Source: an uncultured Anaerolineaceae bacterium
GTDB lineage: Bacteria; Chloroflexota; Anaerolineae; Anaerolineales; Anaerolineaceae
Length of the DNA stretch: 14,550 nucleotides
Direction: 5' to 3'
NCBI GenBank assembly: GCA_937907495.1
Contig: CALESS010000254.1
Coordinates: 1 to 14,550, forward strand
Shown: positions 14,125 through 14,550 of the stretch, piece after piece
Layout of the letters: each line of letters begins with the position of its first letter
Position numbering within the stretch: the stretch's first letter is position 1
Notes under the pieces: generated by a model
Seen by the model: only the letters and a program-made list of their open reading frames with translations
What the model was told of the DNA's origin: nothing
Databases searched by the model: none
Position numbers and translations under genes: made by a program

Positions 14125-14144
14125 GCAGCGAACCGTTCGCCTGC
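14125..14144 (-). terminator. Hairpin after the rhomboid-like gene
   Basis: GCAGCGAA (14125-14132) pairs with TTCG and CTGC (14136-14144, one bulged C) around a CCG loop. On the minus strand it starts about 10 nt after the stop codon of the rhomboid-like gene. No T-run follows, so it may be only a 3'-end structure. Confidence 0.35.
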
Positions 14145-14153
14145 CGCTTCTTA

Positions 14154-14550
14154 CTACCCCGCGGAGAAAAATCGCAGGGCAATCAAGCCGGCAATCACCA
14201 GCAAAGCTACTGCCATCGTTTGGATTGTCGTGCGCGGTTCCACCTGGTCTACCAGCTCAAACTCCTGCGAGTTCTCCCCGACCATGCTCAAATGATAGCG
14301 CGGACCTGCAAACCAGGCAAAACCCAGGCCTGCCAGAAAACCACCGATCATGCTCAACCCCCCCAGGCCTGGAAACAGGTTGATGATTAAGTTAAGCCCC
14401 AGGATGCCCATGAAGTTGAGGAGATAATTGCGGTTCTGCTGCTCCCACAGGAAGCAGTTGAGTAAAAATAACACCAATTGCCCTGCCGCAATCGCAAATA
14501 CCCCCGTTGCAGCACCGGCGGCAACCCCCTGCGAAAAAAAAAAAAAAAAA
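14154..14550 (-). CDS. Rhomboid-like membrane protein, C-terminal part, catalytic residues apparently lost
   Basis: The frame runs from the stop at 14154-14156 to the right edge without a convincing start, so the N-terminal half is missing. Reading on from a TTG at 14475-14477 towards the edge gives SQGVAAGAATGVFAIAAGQL, then LNCFLWEQQNRNYLLNFMGI, then LGLNLIINLFPGLGG, SMIGGFLAGLGFAWFAGPRY. This matches the last transmembrane half of bacterial rhomboids, including the closing GPRY. The usual GASG (catalytic Ser) aligns with GAAT (14505-14516, Ala at 14508-14510), and the usual AHxGG (catalytic His) aligns with SMIGG. Both catalytic residues are therefore replaced, suggesting an inactive rhomboid that binds membrane proteins without cutting them. 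A charged loop and one more helix (TMAVALLVIAGLIALRFF) close the protein. A divergent non-rhomboid membrane protein is the main alternative. Confidence 0.62.
   Translation of the reverse strand, partial: FFFFFSQGVAAGAATGVFAIAAGQLVLFLLNCFLWEQQNRNYLLNFMGILGLNLIINLFPGLGGLSMIGGFLAGLGFAWFAGPRYHLSMVGENSQEFELVDQVEPRTTIQTMAVALLVIAGLIALRFFSAG
14534..14550. repeat. Run of 17 A at the right edge
   Basis: An uninterrupted A17 tract ends the window inside the rhomboid-like reading frame, where it would encode five or more phenylalanines in a row. This looks like a sequencing or assembly artefact at a contig end, though a real slippery tract cannot be excluded. Confidence 0.8.

Overview
The window is GC-rich, densely coding DNA with short gaps. 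It most resembles a Chloroflexota genome, probably of the Anaerolineae type. The reasons are a zinc-ribbon DUF2089 regulator paired with a SHOCT-like protein, two exported proteins that end in a hydrophobic FLPLI/FIPLV tail, an exonuclease-DinG helicase fusion, and a run of secreted cupredoxin-fold proteins. This assignment is an inference, because no rRNA or marker gene is present. The right edge ends in 17 consecutive A inside a coding region, so it may be a contig end.

Region 1 (1-5573) is one apparent plus-strand operon of four exported or membrane-anchored proteins, here called A, B, C and D. A (cut by the left edge), B and C are two-domain multicopper-oxidase-like paralogues in tandem. 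Their copper ligands are divided in a non-random way. A domain 1 keeps all type 1 copper ligands and four trinuclear-cluster histidines. B domain 2 keeps the four complementary trinuclear histidines. Every other domain (A domain 2, B domain 1, both domains of C) has lost all of them. Two-domain multicopper oxidases are trimers whose trinuclear site lies between domain 1 of one subunit and domain 2 of the next, so A and B together would rebuild exactly one complete site. C adds four Ig-like repeats and may be the third, structural subunit. D is a small anchored protein of unknown function. A perfect 15-bp hairpin separates C from D.

Region 2 (5652-10770) holds a secreted subtilisin-like protease, an Fpg/Nei-family DNA glycosylase with its own probable promoter, and a DinG-type helicase with an N-terminal exonuclease domain. 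The dinG start codon sits at the expected transcription start of an extended -10 promoter, so its mRNA is probably leaderless.

Region 3 (10799-12544) is a divergent regulatory locus. A cupin-containing XRE-family repressor lies on the minus strand. A DUF2089 regulator and a SHOCT-like protein lie on the plus strand, driven by a near-consensus promoter bracketed by TTCAA boxes in an unusually AT-rich stretch.

Region 4 (12663-14550) holds an MFS efflux transporter with a hairpin in its upstream region and a strong terminator after it, then the 3' part of a convergent rhomboid-like membrane protein. The catalytic serine and histidine positions of that protein appear to be replaced, which would make it a pseudoprotease.
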